Source: Methylomagnum ishizawai | GTDB taxonomy: Bacteria; Pseudomonadota; Gammaproteobacteria; Methylococcales; Methylococcaceae | Assembly (NCBI RefSeq): GCF_900155475.1 | Contig: NZ_FXAM01000001.1 | Coordinates: 2,033,501-2,097,500 of the forward strand | Direction: 5' to 3' | DNA length: 64,000 nucleotides | Shown here: positions 8,280-15,671 of the stretch, piece after piece | Numbering within the stretch: the first letter of the stretch is position 1 | Layout: each line of letters starts with the position of its first letter | The notes under the pieces: generated by a model | The model's database searches: none | Told to the model about the DNA's origin: nothing | Seen by the model: only the letters and a program-made list of their open reading frames with translations | Made by a program: the position numbers and the translations under genes

Positions 8280-8684
8280 ATGGGAAAAGTCAGAATCGTG
8301 TTGGTGGCCTTGTGCTTATGGGCCGGGAGTTCCGCCGGGCTCGCCAACGAAGGCGGGGGCGGCGGGGAAGAAGGGGGCATGGAATATCTGCCCTTGGAGG
8401 CGGTCTTGGTCAATCTGGCGGGCAAGCGCCATTATCTTAGGGCCGATATCCAGCTTTTGGTGGAGAGCAAGGAGGACGCCGACAAGATCAAGGCCCATAT
8501 GCCCTTGATCCGCCATACCCTGATTATGTTGTTCTCCAACCGCGACCCGGCGGAAATCGCCGCCGTCGCCGAGCGCGAGAAATTGCGCCAATCCGCCCTC
8601 GAACAAATCACCGCCAGCCTCGAACAGGTCGGGGCCGACCACGGCCTCGAAGACCTGTTCTTCACCGACTTCATGGTGCAATAG
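8280..8684 (+). CDS. FliL-like protein, orphan from any flagellar operon
   Basis: 134 residues. FliL is a single-pass inner-membrane protein that binds the flagellar stator. The start is a hydrophobic stretch (IVLVALCLWAGSSAGLA) that looks more like a signal peptide than an anchor, followed by a Gly/Glu-rich linker and the FliL domain (LEAVLVNLAGKRHYLRADIQL, then the LFSNRDPAEI region and the end LEDLFFTDFMVQ). The start is the ATG at 8280 after the ribosome-binding site AGGGAGG at 8267-8273. A TATAAT box sits at 8235-8240 but has no good -35 partner. No other flagellar gene is near, so the role may lie elsewhere, for example in surface motility or a stator-like complex. Confidence 0.8.
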   Translation: MGKVRIVLVALCLWAGSSAGLANEGGGGGEEGGMEYLPLEAVLVNLAGKRHYLRADIQLLVESKEDADKIKAHMPLIRHTLIMLFSNRDPAEIAAVAEREKLRQSALEQITASLEQVGADHGLEDLFFTDFMVQ

Positions 8685-8690
8685 GCTTTA

Positions 8691-8709
8691 GAAGCTGTCT
8701 GGCAAAAGC
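8691..8709. repeat. Terminal inverted repeat of the IS5-family element, copy 1
   Basis: GAAGCTGTCTGGCAAAAGC. It matches the reverse complement of 9522-9540 apart from small differences, and the shared core is CTGTCTGGCAAAA. Confidence 0.85.
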
Positions 8710-9473
8710 TCAGACACATTTTGCAAGGGTGGTCCTCAGCATGGCGATGCGGATAACGTTCTCGGCGGTGGCGGTAAGGGTTTCGAAATCCTTGCTCAAC
8801 CGGCGGAACGAGCCGAACCAGGCGAACGTCCGCTCGACGATCCAGCGTTTCGGCAGGACGGCGAAGCCGTCCACGATCCTTTGCGAGATGTGCAGGACCA
8901 AGCCCAGCTTTTCCTCCACGTATTCGACCGCCGTGCCGCGATAGCCCGCGTCGCCGGAGAATGCCTCGATGCCGGGATGCTTCTCCGCCGCCCGGCGCAT
9001 GACTTCGCAGCCGCGTACGGTGTCGCTCAGGTTGGCGGCGTGGACCTCGACATGCAGCAGGTGGCCCAGGACGTCCACGACGATGTGCCGCTTGTGCCCC
9101 TTCACGCGCTTGCCGCCGTCGATCCCCCGCTCCTCGCTGGCGTACTGGGTCTTGACGCTCTGCGAGTCGATGATGGCGTAGCTCGGGGAACCGGCCCGAT
9201 GCTTTTTTTTCGATGCCGCGCGTTGATCTCGTCCAGGGCCGTTTCCCAGACCCCGGCCTTGTTCCAACGGCTGAAATGGTCGTACACGGTCTGCCAGGGC
9301 GGGAAGTCCTTCGGCAGCATCCGCCATTTGATGCCGCCCTCCACCACGTACAGGATGGCGTCCACCACCCGCTTGCGCGGGTGCTTGCTGGCATTGCCAC
9401 GCCGGTCCTTCGGGCGGAAGTGGTGTTCGATCAACGACCATTCTTCGTCGCTCAGGTCGCTCGGATAGCTCAT
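8710..9473 (-). CDS. IS5-family transposase, two frames joined by programmed frameshift
   Basis: The first frame starts at 9473 (MSYPSDLSDEEWSLIEHHF) and encodes the helix-turn-helix half with GGIKWRMLPKDFPPW. The second frame carries the DDE nuclease: AIIDSQSVKTQ (first Asp), GHKRHIVVDVLGHLL, SGDAGYRGTAVEY (second Asp) and KRWIVERTFAWFGSFRRLSKDFE (Glu). The two overlap around a run of eight A on the minus strand (T8 at 9203-9210), the expected slippery site for ribosomal frameshifting in this IS group. Both halves look intact, so the element is probably active or recently so. The stop is at 8710, just inside the terminal repeat. Confidence 0.88.
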
Positions 9474-9521
9474 GTCGGGGAACCTTGGAAAATCAACGGG
9501 GGCTTGACTCTACATGAATTC

Positions 9522-9540
9522 CTTTTTGCCAGACAGTTTC
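9522..9540. repeat. Terminal inverted repeat of the IS5-family element, copy 2
   Basis: CTTTTTGCCAGACAGTTTC, the inverted partner of 8691-8709. The next three bases are the stop codon of the DUF1244 gene. Confidence 0.85.
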
Positions 9541-9852
9541 TCACTGCCCGGCGGTCGCTTTTTGCCGCTGGCGCTCCGCGTAGGCCGCCGCTTGCTCCGG
9601 GGTGGCTTCCTTCTGGTGTTGGGCCTTCCATTCGGAATAGGGCACCCCGTAGATGAGCGCCTGCGCCGCCGGGTAGTCGAGATCGAGGCCGCGTTCCTGG
9701 GCGGCGGCGGCGTACCATTTGGCAAGGCAGTTGCGGCAGAAATCGGCCAGGATCATCAGGTCGATGTTCTGGACTTCGGGGTGGGCTTGCAGATGTTGCA
9801 CGAGGCGGCGGAAAGCGGCGGCTTCGAGTTCGGTGCGGGTCGGTTGGTCCAT
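9541..9852 (-). CDS. DUF1244-family protein
   Basis: 103 residues. The family core is plain: AFRRLVQHLQAHPEVQNIDL, then FCRNCLAKWY with the two conserved cysteines, then IYGVPYSEWKAQHQ. DUF1244 proteins are small, mostly helical and of unknown function. The C-terminal tail (EATPEQAAAYAERQRQKATAGQ) is a charged helix extending past the core. The stop codon directly abuts the IS end, but the reading frame is complete. It is transcribed divergently from the next gene. Confidence 0.85.
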   Translation of the reverse strand: MDQPTRTELEAAAFRRLVQHLQAHPEVQNIDLMILADFCRNCLAKWYAAAAQERGLDLDYPAAQALIYGVPYSEWKAQHQKEATPEQAAAYAERQRQKATAGQ

Positions 9853-10009
9853 GGTGGGTTTTTCACATCAAGGGGTGTGCCGGGGTTCCGGCAAAACGCC
9901 CTCCTCCGGGAGGTGGTCTTTGCGGGAAGCCCCGTCTCTTATGTCATCGAGTTCTAGGAATTATTGTGTATTATATCCATTGAATCGGTAAAGCTGCGGC
10001 TAGCCCCGT

Positions 10010-10357
10010 ATGGACATTCGCAAGACCGCTTTCTATCCTGTCGCCGTCCCGCCCGCGCCGATGCGGACGCGGTCCGAAGCGGCGGGAGCGCTGGACCCCC
10101 AGGCGGCCCGGAATTCCGAAACTCCCGCCCCAAGCACCAGCCAGGAACGGTTCCGTCCCGTCGATCCCGCGTCCCGGCCCGCCGAAGGGCGTACACGATA
10201 CCGCGCTGAGGACGCCACGGACCGGGTCGAGCGTCAAACCGCCTTGAACGCCAAGGCCCAACAAGCGCTACGAGCCTATCTAAGCCACGAACAATTCGCC
10301 CAGCAGGAATCCCGCACCGCCCTCAACCAAACCCTAGGCGTCGATTATTACGCCTGA
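10010..10357 (+). CDS. Small hypothetical protein with conserved-looking C-terminus
   Basis: 115 residues, not recognised. The N-terminal 70 residues are Pro/Arg/Ala-rich and probably disordered; the C-terminal part (residues 75-115) is a predicted helix ending in SRTALNQTLGVDYYA. The ending resembles small uncharacterised gammaproteobacterial proteins that finish in LGVDxYA. No signal peptide or membrane segment is present. It lies 26 bases upstream of yciB on the same strand and may be co-transcribed. Confidence 0.6.
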   Translation: MDIRKTAFYPVAVPPAPMRTRSEAAGALDPQAARNSETPAPSTSQERFRPVDPASRPAEGRTRYRAEDATDRVERQTALNAKAQQALRAYLSHEQFAQQESRTALNQTLGVDYYA

Positions 10358-10383
10358 GTTCATCCCAGTCGCGTTCAACCCCT

Positions 10384-10968
10384 ATGAAGCTATTGCTCGA
10401 TTTTTTTCCCATCCTGTTGTTTTTCATTGCCTATAAGCTTGGCGCGGGCTGGGTACCGGACGATTATCCCCTGTTCAAGGAAAATCCCATCTATCTCGCC
10501 ACCCTGGTCGCCATCGTCGCCTCGGTCCTGCAAGTCTCCTACCTGTGGCTCAAGCATCGCAAGGTCGAGAACATGCACCTGGTGTCGCTGGTGCTGATCG
10601 TGGTGTTCGGCGGTGCGACCTTGTTCCTGCGCGATCCGCAGTTCATCAAGTGGAAGCCCACCGTGCTGAATTGGCTGTTCGGTACCGTATTCCTGGGTAG
10701 TCAGGTGATCGGTCGGAAAACCATGATCGAGCGGATGTTGGGTGGTCAGTTGGAATTGCCGGCCCTGGTGTGGGGGCGTTTGAATCTGGCTTGGGCGGCG
10801 TTCTTCATCGTCATCGGCGGGGTCAACCTGTATGTGGCCTACCAGTTCGAGGAACAGGTCTGGGTCAATTTCAAGCTGTTCGGGATGCTGGGCTTGACCT
10901 TCCTGTTCGTGATCCTGCAATCGTTCTATCTCTCCCGTTACCTGCCCGAAACCAAACCGGAGGAATAA
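10384..10968 (+). CDS. yciB: Inner-membrane-spanning protein YciB (intracellular septation protein A)
   Basis: 194 residues with five hydrophobic segments, beginning MKLLLDFFPILLFFIAYKL, the signature start of the family. The middle RDPQFIKWKPTVLNWLFG and the segment RLNLAWAAFFIVIGGVNLYVA are highly conserved in YciB/IspZ. The protein interacts with the divisome and elongasome and affects envelope integrity and cell shape. The following gene, yciI, is three bases away, an arrangement shared with many gammaproteobacteria. Confidence 0.93.
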   Translation: MKLLLDFFPILLFFIAYKLGAGWVPDDYPLFKENPIYLATLVAIVASVLQVSYLWLKHRKVENMHLVSLVLIVVFGGATLFLRDPQFIKWKPTVLNWLFGTVFLGSQVIGRKTMIERMLGGQLELPALVWGRLNLAWAAFFIVIGGVNLYVAYQFEEQVWVNFKLFGMLGLTFLFVILQSFYLSRYLPETKPEE

Positions 10969-10971
10969 ACC

Positions 10972-11271
10972 TTGCTCTACGCCATCTATTGCGAAGACTG
11001 CGCGGGGAGCCTGCCGCTCCGCCAGCAAACCCGCCCGGCCCATCTCGAACGCCTGCAAGCCTTGCGGGCGGAAGGCCGCTTGCTGCTGGCCGGTCCCTTG
11101 CCCGCGGTCGATAGCGAAGACCCCGGCGAGGCCGGCTTCACCGGCAGTCTCATCGTCGCCGAATTCGCCAGCCTCGAAGCTGCCCAAACCTGGGCCGAGG
11201 CCGATCCCTACCGCCACGCGGGCGTCTATGCCCAGGTGACGGTAAAGCCCTTCAAGAAGGTTTTCCCCTAG
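10972..11271 (+). CDS. yciI: YciI family protein
   Basis: 99 residues of the YciI (YCII-related) ferredoxin-like fold. The start [33 protein letters not shown] and the end [20 protein letters not shown] follow the family closely, including the conserved histidine (RPAHLERL). The start codon is TTG at 10972, supported by the ribosome-binding site GGAGG at 10959-10963 and by immediate coupling to yciB. The biochemical function is not firmly known. Confidence 0.88.
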   Translation: MLYAIYCEDCAGSLPLRQQTRPAHLERLQALRAEGRLLLAGPLPAVDSEDPGEAGFTGSLIVAEFASLEAAQTWAEADPYRHAGVYAQVTVKPFKKVFP

Positions 11272-11315
11272 CCCCCCGCCCGGCGGGTCGGGCACCATCC
11301 CTAGCGAGGTTCCCC

Positions 11316-11594
11316 ATGAGCGACCGTGTCGAAAGAATCAGGAATACCCTGGAAGCCGGGCTGGCCCCGGTGCATCTCGAAATCGTGGACGACAGCCATG
11401 CCCATGCCGGGCACGCGGGGGCCGCGAGCGGGGGCGGGCATTTTTCCGCCCTCATCGTATCCACCGCGTTCGAAGGCAAAAATCCGGTGCAGCGCCATCA
11501 ATTGGTGTACCGGACCTTGGGCGAACTGCTGCGTGCCGATATACACGCCTTCAGCCTGAAGGCGCTGACGCCCGCCGAGTTTCAATCACCATAA
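11316..11594 (+). CDS. bolA: BolA-family protein
   Basis: 92 residues. BolA proteins pair with monothiol glutaredoxins to handle [2Fe-2S] clusters, and some bind DNA. The N-terminal helix (MSDRVERIRNTLEAGLAPVH), the LEIVDDSHAHAGHAG loop with its histidines, and FEGKNPVQRHQLVYRTLGELL with the invariant RHQ motif identify the family. It could be the BolA or the IbaG subtype; the length and the DDSHAHAGH loop favour BolA. It lies downstream of yciI and 12 bases before the parvulin gene, the usual cluster order. Confidence 0.9.
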   Translation: MSDRVERIRNTLEAGLAPVHLEIVDDSHAHAGHAGAASGGGHFSALIVSTAFEGKNPVQRHQLVYRTLGELLRADIHAFSLKALTPAEFQSP

Positions 11595-11606
11595 GGAAAA
11601 CATCGC

Positions 11607-12560
11607 ATGAAGAAGTATCCGCTTATCGCCATCGCGGTCGCGAGCGCCTTGCTGGCCGCGGGTTCCGCCCAGGCCGCCGACGCCGCTAAGCCGACCGGGG
11701 ACCCCATCGCCATCGTCAATGGCAAGCCGATCAGCAAGGCGGCGTTCGAGTCGGTGCAGGCCGAACTGGCCCAGCGCCGGGGCGGCGGTTCCGCGCCGGA
11801 CGACAAGATCGTCGAGGAATTGATCAAGCGCGAGGTCTTGGCCCAGGAAGCCGAGTCCCAAGGCCTCGACAAAGACCCCAAGTTCGCCGCCCGCATCGAA
11901 AACGCCCGCCGCTTGGCGATGGCGCAGAACGCCGTCGAACATTACATGGCCACCCTCCAGGTCAGCGACGATGAACTGAAGAAGGAATACGACCAGCGCA
12001 TCGGCGCCAACAAGGCCACCGAATTCAAGGCCCGCCACATCCTGGTGGAATCCGAAAAGACCGCCAAGGAAGTCCTCGCCAAGCTGGATAAGGGCGGTAA
12101 GTTCGCCGATCTCGCCAAGAAATATTCCAAAGACCCCGGTTCCAAGGACAAGGGCGGCGACCTCGGCTGGTTCAACCCGCAGCAGATGGTGCCGCAGTTC
12201 TCCGAGGCCGTGACGGCGCTCAAGAATGGCGAAACCACCAAGGCTCCGGTGCAGAGCCAGTTCGGCTGGCACATCATCCAGCGCGAGGAATCCCGCGAAC
12301 AGGCACCGCCGCCCTTCGATGCGGTGAAGGACCAATTGCGCAATATGTTGCAGTCGCAAAAACTGCAACAGCATATGGCCGAACTGGAAAGCAAGGCCAA
12401 GATCGAAAACCGCCTGCCGCCCAAACCCGCCGAACCCCCGGCTCCCCCGGCCGGCGCCGCCGCGCCCGGACTCGAAGCGGGCAAGCCCCAACCTCCCGCC
12501 GAAAAACCGGCGCAAACCGCCCCCGCGGCCCCTGCCCCGGCACCCAAGCCCGCCCATTAA
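11607..12560 (+). CDS. Periplasmic parvulin-type peptidyl-prolyl isomerase
   Basis: 317 residues. A signal peptide (MKKYPLIAIAVASALLAAGS, ending AQA) is followed by a SurA_N-like chaperone region (about 30-125) and one PpiC domain (about 130-230) with FKARHILVESE, GGDLGWFNPQQMVPQF and QFGWHIIQREE. The last 60 residues are a Pro/Ala-rich, probably disordered tail. The protein should fold outer-membrane or secreted proteins in the periplasm. The length and single PpiC domain fit the PrsA/PpiC-like group rather than SurA, which has two. A terminator-like hairpin follows. Confidence 0.88.
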   Translation: MKKYPLIAIAVASALLAAGSAQAADAAKPTGDPIAIVNGKPISKAAFESVQAELAQRRGGGSAPDDKIVEELIKREVLAQEAESQGLDKDPKFAARIENARRLAMAQNAVEHYMATLQVSDDELKKEYDQRIGANKATEFKARHILVESEKTAKEVLAKLDKGGKFADLAKKYSKDPGSKDKGGDLGWFNPQQMVPQFSEAVTALKNGETTKAPVQSQFGWHIIQREESREQAPPPFDAVKDQLRNMLQSQKLQQHMAELESKAKIENRLPPKPAEPPAPPAGAAAPGLEAGKPQPPAEKPAQTAPAAPAPAPKPAH

Positions 12561-12568
12561 ACCTTGCG

Positions 12569-12605
12569 GCGGGTCCGGCATCGGTCCGGTCCCGCCCTTG
12601 TTTTC
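12569..12605 (+). terminator. Candidate terminator after the parvulin gene
   Basis: GCGGGTCCGG (12569-12578) pairs with CCGGTCCCGC (12586-12595) with one T-T mismatch and a 7-base loop, followed by CCTTGTTTT. The T run is imperfect, so efficiency is uncertain. Confidence 0.45.
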
Positions 12606-12842
12606 CGCCCGTGCTTATTGGGGTTTCGCCAAGGAAACGGTGCCGATCAATACCGTCGGCCCGGCGATGGGGCAGGGGTGCGAACCGCCGCCGCTTCCCG
12701 CGTCCCGCCCGGTTCAAAGACCGGGCGTCCCCGGTGGTTCCGCAGTCCACCTCGTCTGGTCGGGCTGGATTGGCGCAAGTTTCGTGTATGCTTGGTGGAT
12801 ATAAGCGTTTTGCCGTATGGGCGGGCGGCTCGTAGAAAGGTT

Positions 12843-14285
12843 ATGAACAAAACGATTCCCGCGCTGGTCCTTTGCGGGCTGGCAAGCCTGCCGGCCTATG
12901 GCATGGATTTATTGGAAGCCTACGAACTGGGACTCAAGAGCGACCCCTTGGTCTTGCAGGCGGAGGCCAAACGCAATGCCATCCAGAAGAACCGGCCGAT
13001 CAATCTCGCCAAACTGTTGCCGAACGTGAGCTTCAACGGCGATTACACGCAAAACCATACTTCGACCCAGAATTCCTTTATCACCACCCAGCAATTCACG
13101 GACGTGACCTACCAAGTCGGCGAATTCACCTTGCGCTTGTCGCAGCCGGTGTTCCATTACGATTATTGGGTGCAACTCTGGCAGGCGGACAACCAGATCG
13201 CCCAGGCCCAAGCCCAGTTGGAGGCCGCCTACCAGGACTTGGCGATGCGGGTGGCGACCAATTATTTCAATGTGCTGTATGGCGAAGAAAACCTGGAAGT
13301 GACCGCCATGCAGTTGCATAGCCTGGATGTGCAGATTGAGCAGGTGAAGGAACGTTTGGCGGTGGGTTTCAGTTCGCTGGTGGACCTCAACGCGATCCAA
13401 GCCAAGCGCGACCAGGTGGCGGCCGATTTGATCGTGGCCGACCAGAAGCTGAACGATGCCAAGGAGAGCCTGCGGGAAATCCTCGGCAACATCGATATCG
13501 ATCTCGCCAAGGTGCCCGAGCAGGTAGCGCTGAACAAGCCCCAGCCCGAGGATATCGAGGCTTGGCGCGATATGGCGATGAAGAACAACATGGACATCAT
13601 CGCCGCCATGAGCGGGGCCGAGGTCGCCAAGCAGACCATAGATGTGAATTCCGCAGGCCATCTGCCGACCGTGGATATCCAGGGCACCAAGGGTCTTTAT
13701 CACAGTAACCGCCCGCCCTATGGTTTGGACAACGACAGCGAGACCATCGGCCTGTACGTCAACGTCCCGGTGTTTTCGGGCGGTGGGGTGAATGCTAAGG
13801 TGGAGCAGGCCAGGGATTATTACGCGCAGGCGATGGCGCAGGTGGACCAGCAGCGCCGCGCCACCCAGCGCCAGGTCAAAGATGCCTACCGCGGTGTGTT
13901 CGCGGCCATAGGCGAGGTGGGCGCTCTGGCCACAGCGGTCAAATCGGCGGAGGTGGCCCTGGAGGCCAGCCAACTTGGGTTCCAGGTCGGTACGCAATCG
14001 GCGGTCGATCTATTGGTCCAGCAGAACACCTATTTCCAGGCCCGGCGCGATTACGCACGGGCGCGGTATGACTATCTACGCAATGGATTATTGCTCAAGC
14101 AGGCCGCCGGCACTTTGGCGCGGGACGATATCGACGCGGTGAACGCCTTGATCCACCGGCCCCATGCGCCTGGCCTGTTGTCGAAGCAGCCTCCGCTGCC
14201 CGGCCAACTGCCTACCGACGAGCCGTCCAAGGCTGCGGCGCGGTCGCCCGCCGGGCGCAAGTTGGAGCCGTGGCGCGTTCCTTAA
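12843..14285 (+). CDS. TolC-family outer-membrane channel protein for type I secretion
   Basis: 480 residues. A signal peptide (MNKTIPALVLCGLASLPAYG) precedes two tandem OEP repeats: residues about 25-215 starting MDLLEAYELGLKSDP, and about 235-435 with NPVF-like LYVNVPVFSGG. These form the outer-membrane beta barrel and periplasmic helical tunnel. The C-terminal 40 residues are a Pro/Ser-rich tail. It stands first in the cluster containing the ABC transporter and adaptor genes, so it is the likely third component of that type I system rather than a general drug-efflux TolC. The start is the ATG at 12843, after AAAGG. Confidence 0.92.
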   Translation: MNKTIPALVLCGLASLPAYGMDLLEAYELGLKSDPLVLQAEAKRNAIQKNRPINLAKLLPNVSFNGDYTQNHTSTQNSFITTQQFTDVTYQVGEFTLRLSQPVFHYDYWVQLWQADNQIAQAQAQLEAAYQDLAMRVATNYFNVLYGEENLEVTAMQLHSLDVQIEQVKERLAVGFSSLVDLNAIQAKRDQVAADLIVADQKLNDAKESLREILGNIDIDLAKVPEQVALNKPQPEDIEAWRDMAMKNNMDIIAAMSGAEVAKQTIDVNSAGHLPTVDIQGTKGLYHSNRPPYGLDNDSETIGLYVNVPVFSGGGVNAKVEQARDYYAQAMAQVDQQRRATQRQVKDAYRGVFAAIGEVGALATAVKSAEVALEASQLGFQVGTQSAVDLLVQQNTYFQARRDYARARYDYLRNGLLLKQAAGTLARDDIDAVNALIHRPHAPGLLSKQPPLPGQLPTDEPSKAAARSPAGRKLEPWRVP

Positions 14286-14304
14286 GGAGCCTGGGCTTTT
14301 TCCA

Positions 14305-14329
14305 CCGGCACCGGATGGCGGGGTGCCGG
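14305..14329 (+). terminator. Hairpin after tolC-like gene
   Basis: CCGGCACC (14305-14312) and GGTGCCGG (14322-14329) form a perfect 8-bp stem with a 9-base loop. No clear T run follows (GCCTTCCCTT), so it may attenuate rather than fully terminate transcription into the glycosyltransferase gene. Confidence 0.4.
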
Positions 14330-14414
14330 GCCTTCCCTTGCGGGGTTTCCCTGCGGCGGGCAATCGATCCTCTTCCTCCCGAGGGGGGATTTCCGAGCGG
14401 TTTAAGGTGTGACG

Positions 14415-15671
14415 ATGAAGCTACTCTTCATCCATAAGAATCTTCCCGGGCAATTCGAGCATTTCATCCATGTCTTGGCGCAGGAACCCGGCAACGAGTT
14501 GGTCTGCATCTGCCAGGAATTCAAACCCCAGCAATACCGATTCAAAGGGCTGAGGGTCGAGACCTACCAGGGGGGAGCCCATCTGGGGGGGGTGTCCAGC
14601 GAATACCTGTATAGTAGCGAGCAGGCCATCGCCAACGGCTTGGCGGTGGCGGCCAAATTGACCGACCTCAAGCGCGATGGCTTCGTACCGGATATCGCCC
14701 TCGCCCATCTCGGCTGGGGCGAGTCCTTGTATTTCAAGGATATTTATCCGCATACCCCGCTGGTGGGGTATTGCGAATTTTACTATCATGCCAGGGGCGT
14801 CGATGCCGACTTCGACCCCGATTTCCCGCTGGGGCTGAGCGATGCCTTCCGCATCCGTACCGCCAACGCGACCAAACTGCTGGGGCTGGTGGGCATCGAC
14901 CTCGGCGTCAGTCCGACCGAATGGCAACGGAGCCTGTTCCCCCCCGAGTTCCAGCGCAAGATCACGGTCGTCCACGACGGGGTGGACACGGTCCGGATCA
15001 AGCCCAATCCGAACGCGGCGTTCCGCCTGCCCAACGGCCAGGTGTTGACCCGCCAGCAGCCGGTCGTCACTTACGCGACCCGTAACCTGGAACCCTACCG
15101 GGGTTTCCCCGTGTTCATGCGGGCCGTGGCCGAGATCGGGCGGCGGCGACCGGATTGCCAGTTCGTCATCGCCGGTGGTGACGAGGTCAGCTACAGCGCC
15201 CATCCGCCTGCGGCGGGAACCTACCGTGAGCAGATGTTGCGCGAGTTGAGTTCCGCCATCGACCCCAAGCGCGTCCATTTTGTGGGGCGCCTGCCTTTCG
15301 AGGAATATCTGAAGTTGTTGCAAATCTCTTCCGTACACGTCTATCTCACCGTGCCCTTTGTGTTGTCCTGGTCGTTGTTGGAGGCGATGGCGGCGGGTTG
15401 CGTCGTCATCGGTTCCAATACCGCGCCGGTGCGGGAGTTCCTGAAACATGGGGTCAACGGCCTGTTGGTCGATTTCTTCTCCCCCGGCGAGATCGCCGAT
15501 ATGGTCGACCGGGTGCTGGAAAACCCCCGCCGCGACCGCGAGTTGGGGCTCAAGGCCCGCGCCGATATGAGACGGCGCTATGACGTGGCGGAGTCCATCC
15601 GCCGCTACCGCGAGTTGATCGATGGGGTGTTGTCCAATCATTTATTGTTCGTGGGGGATGCTGTGCTATGA
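14415..15671 (+). CDS. Family 4 glycosyltransferase (GT-B fold)
   Basis: About 418 residues. The N-terminal Rossmann half begins MKLLFIHKNLPGQFEHF; the C-terminal donor-binding half has VTYATRNLEPYRGFPVFMRA, HFVGRLPFEEYLKLLQIS and the E-x7-E-like WSLLEAMAAGCVVIGSNTAPVRE (split over residues of the last third). These are hallmarks of retaining GT4 enzymes that transfer sugars from nucleotide donors. No membrane segment is present. The end overlaps the ABC transporter start by 4 bases (ATGA type), so it is translationally coupled to the secretion machinery. The acceptor and donor are unknown. I prefer the ATG at 14415 over a GTG two codons upstream. Confidence 0.88.
   Translation: MKLLFIHKNLPGQFEHFIHVLAQEPGNELVCICQEFKPQQYRFKGLRVETYQGGAHLGGVSSEYLYSSEQAIANGLAVAAKLTDLKRDGFVPDIALAHLGWGESLYFKDIYPHTPLVGYCEFYYHARGVDADFDPDFPLGLSDAFRIRTANATKLLGLVGIDLGVSPTEWQRSLFPPEFQRKITVVHDGVDTVRIKPNPNAAFRLPNGQVLTRQQPVVTYATRNLEPYRGFPVFMRAVAEIGRRRPDCQFVIAGGDEVSYSAHPPAAGTYREQMLRELSSAIDPKRVHFVGRLPFEEYLKLLQISSVHVYLTVPFVLSWSLLEAMAAGCVVIGSNTAPVREFLKHGVNGLLVDFFSPGEIADMVDRVLENPRRDRELGLKARADMRRRYDVAESIRRYRELIDGVLSNHLLFVGDAVL

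Larger units (their letters stand above)
8691..9540. mobile_element. IS5-family insertion sequence, complete, 850 bp
   Basis: Bounded by 19-bp imperfect inverted repeats (8691-8709 and 9522-9540, differing at a few positions) around a two-frame transposase of the IS5 family with a poly-A slippage site. It sits precisely in the gap between two convergent genes: 6 bases after the fliL-like stop and immediately after the last base of the DUF1244 stop. No obvious target duplication is seen: the flanks are TTA on the left and TCA on the right. Neither neighbour is disrupted, but any shared terminator has been displaced. Confidence 0.88.
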
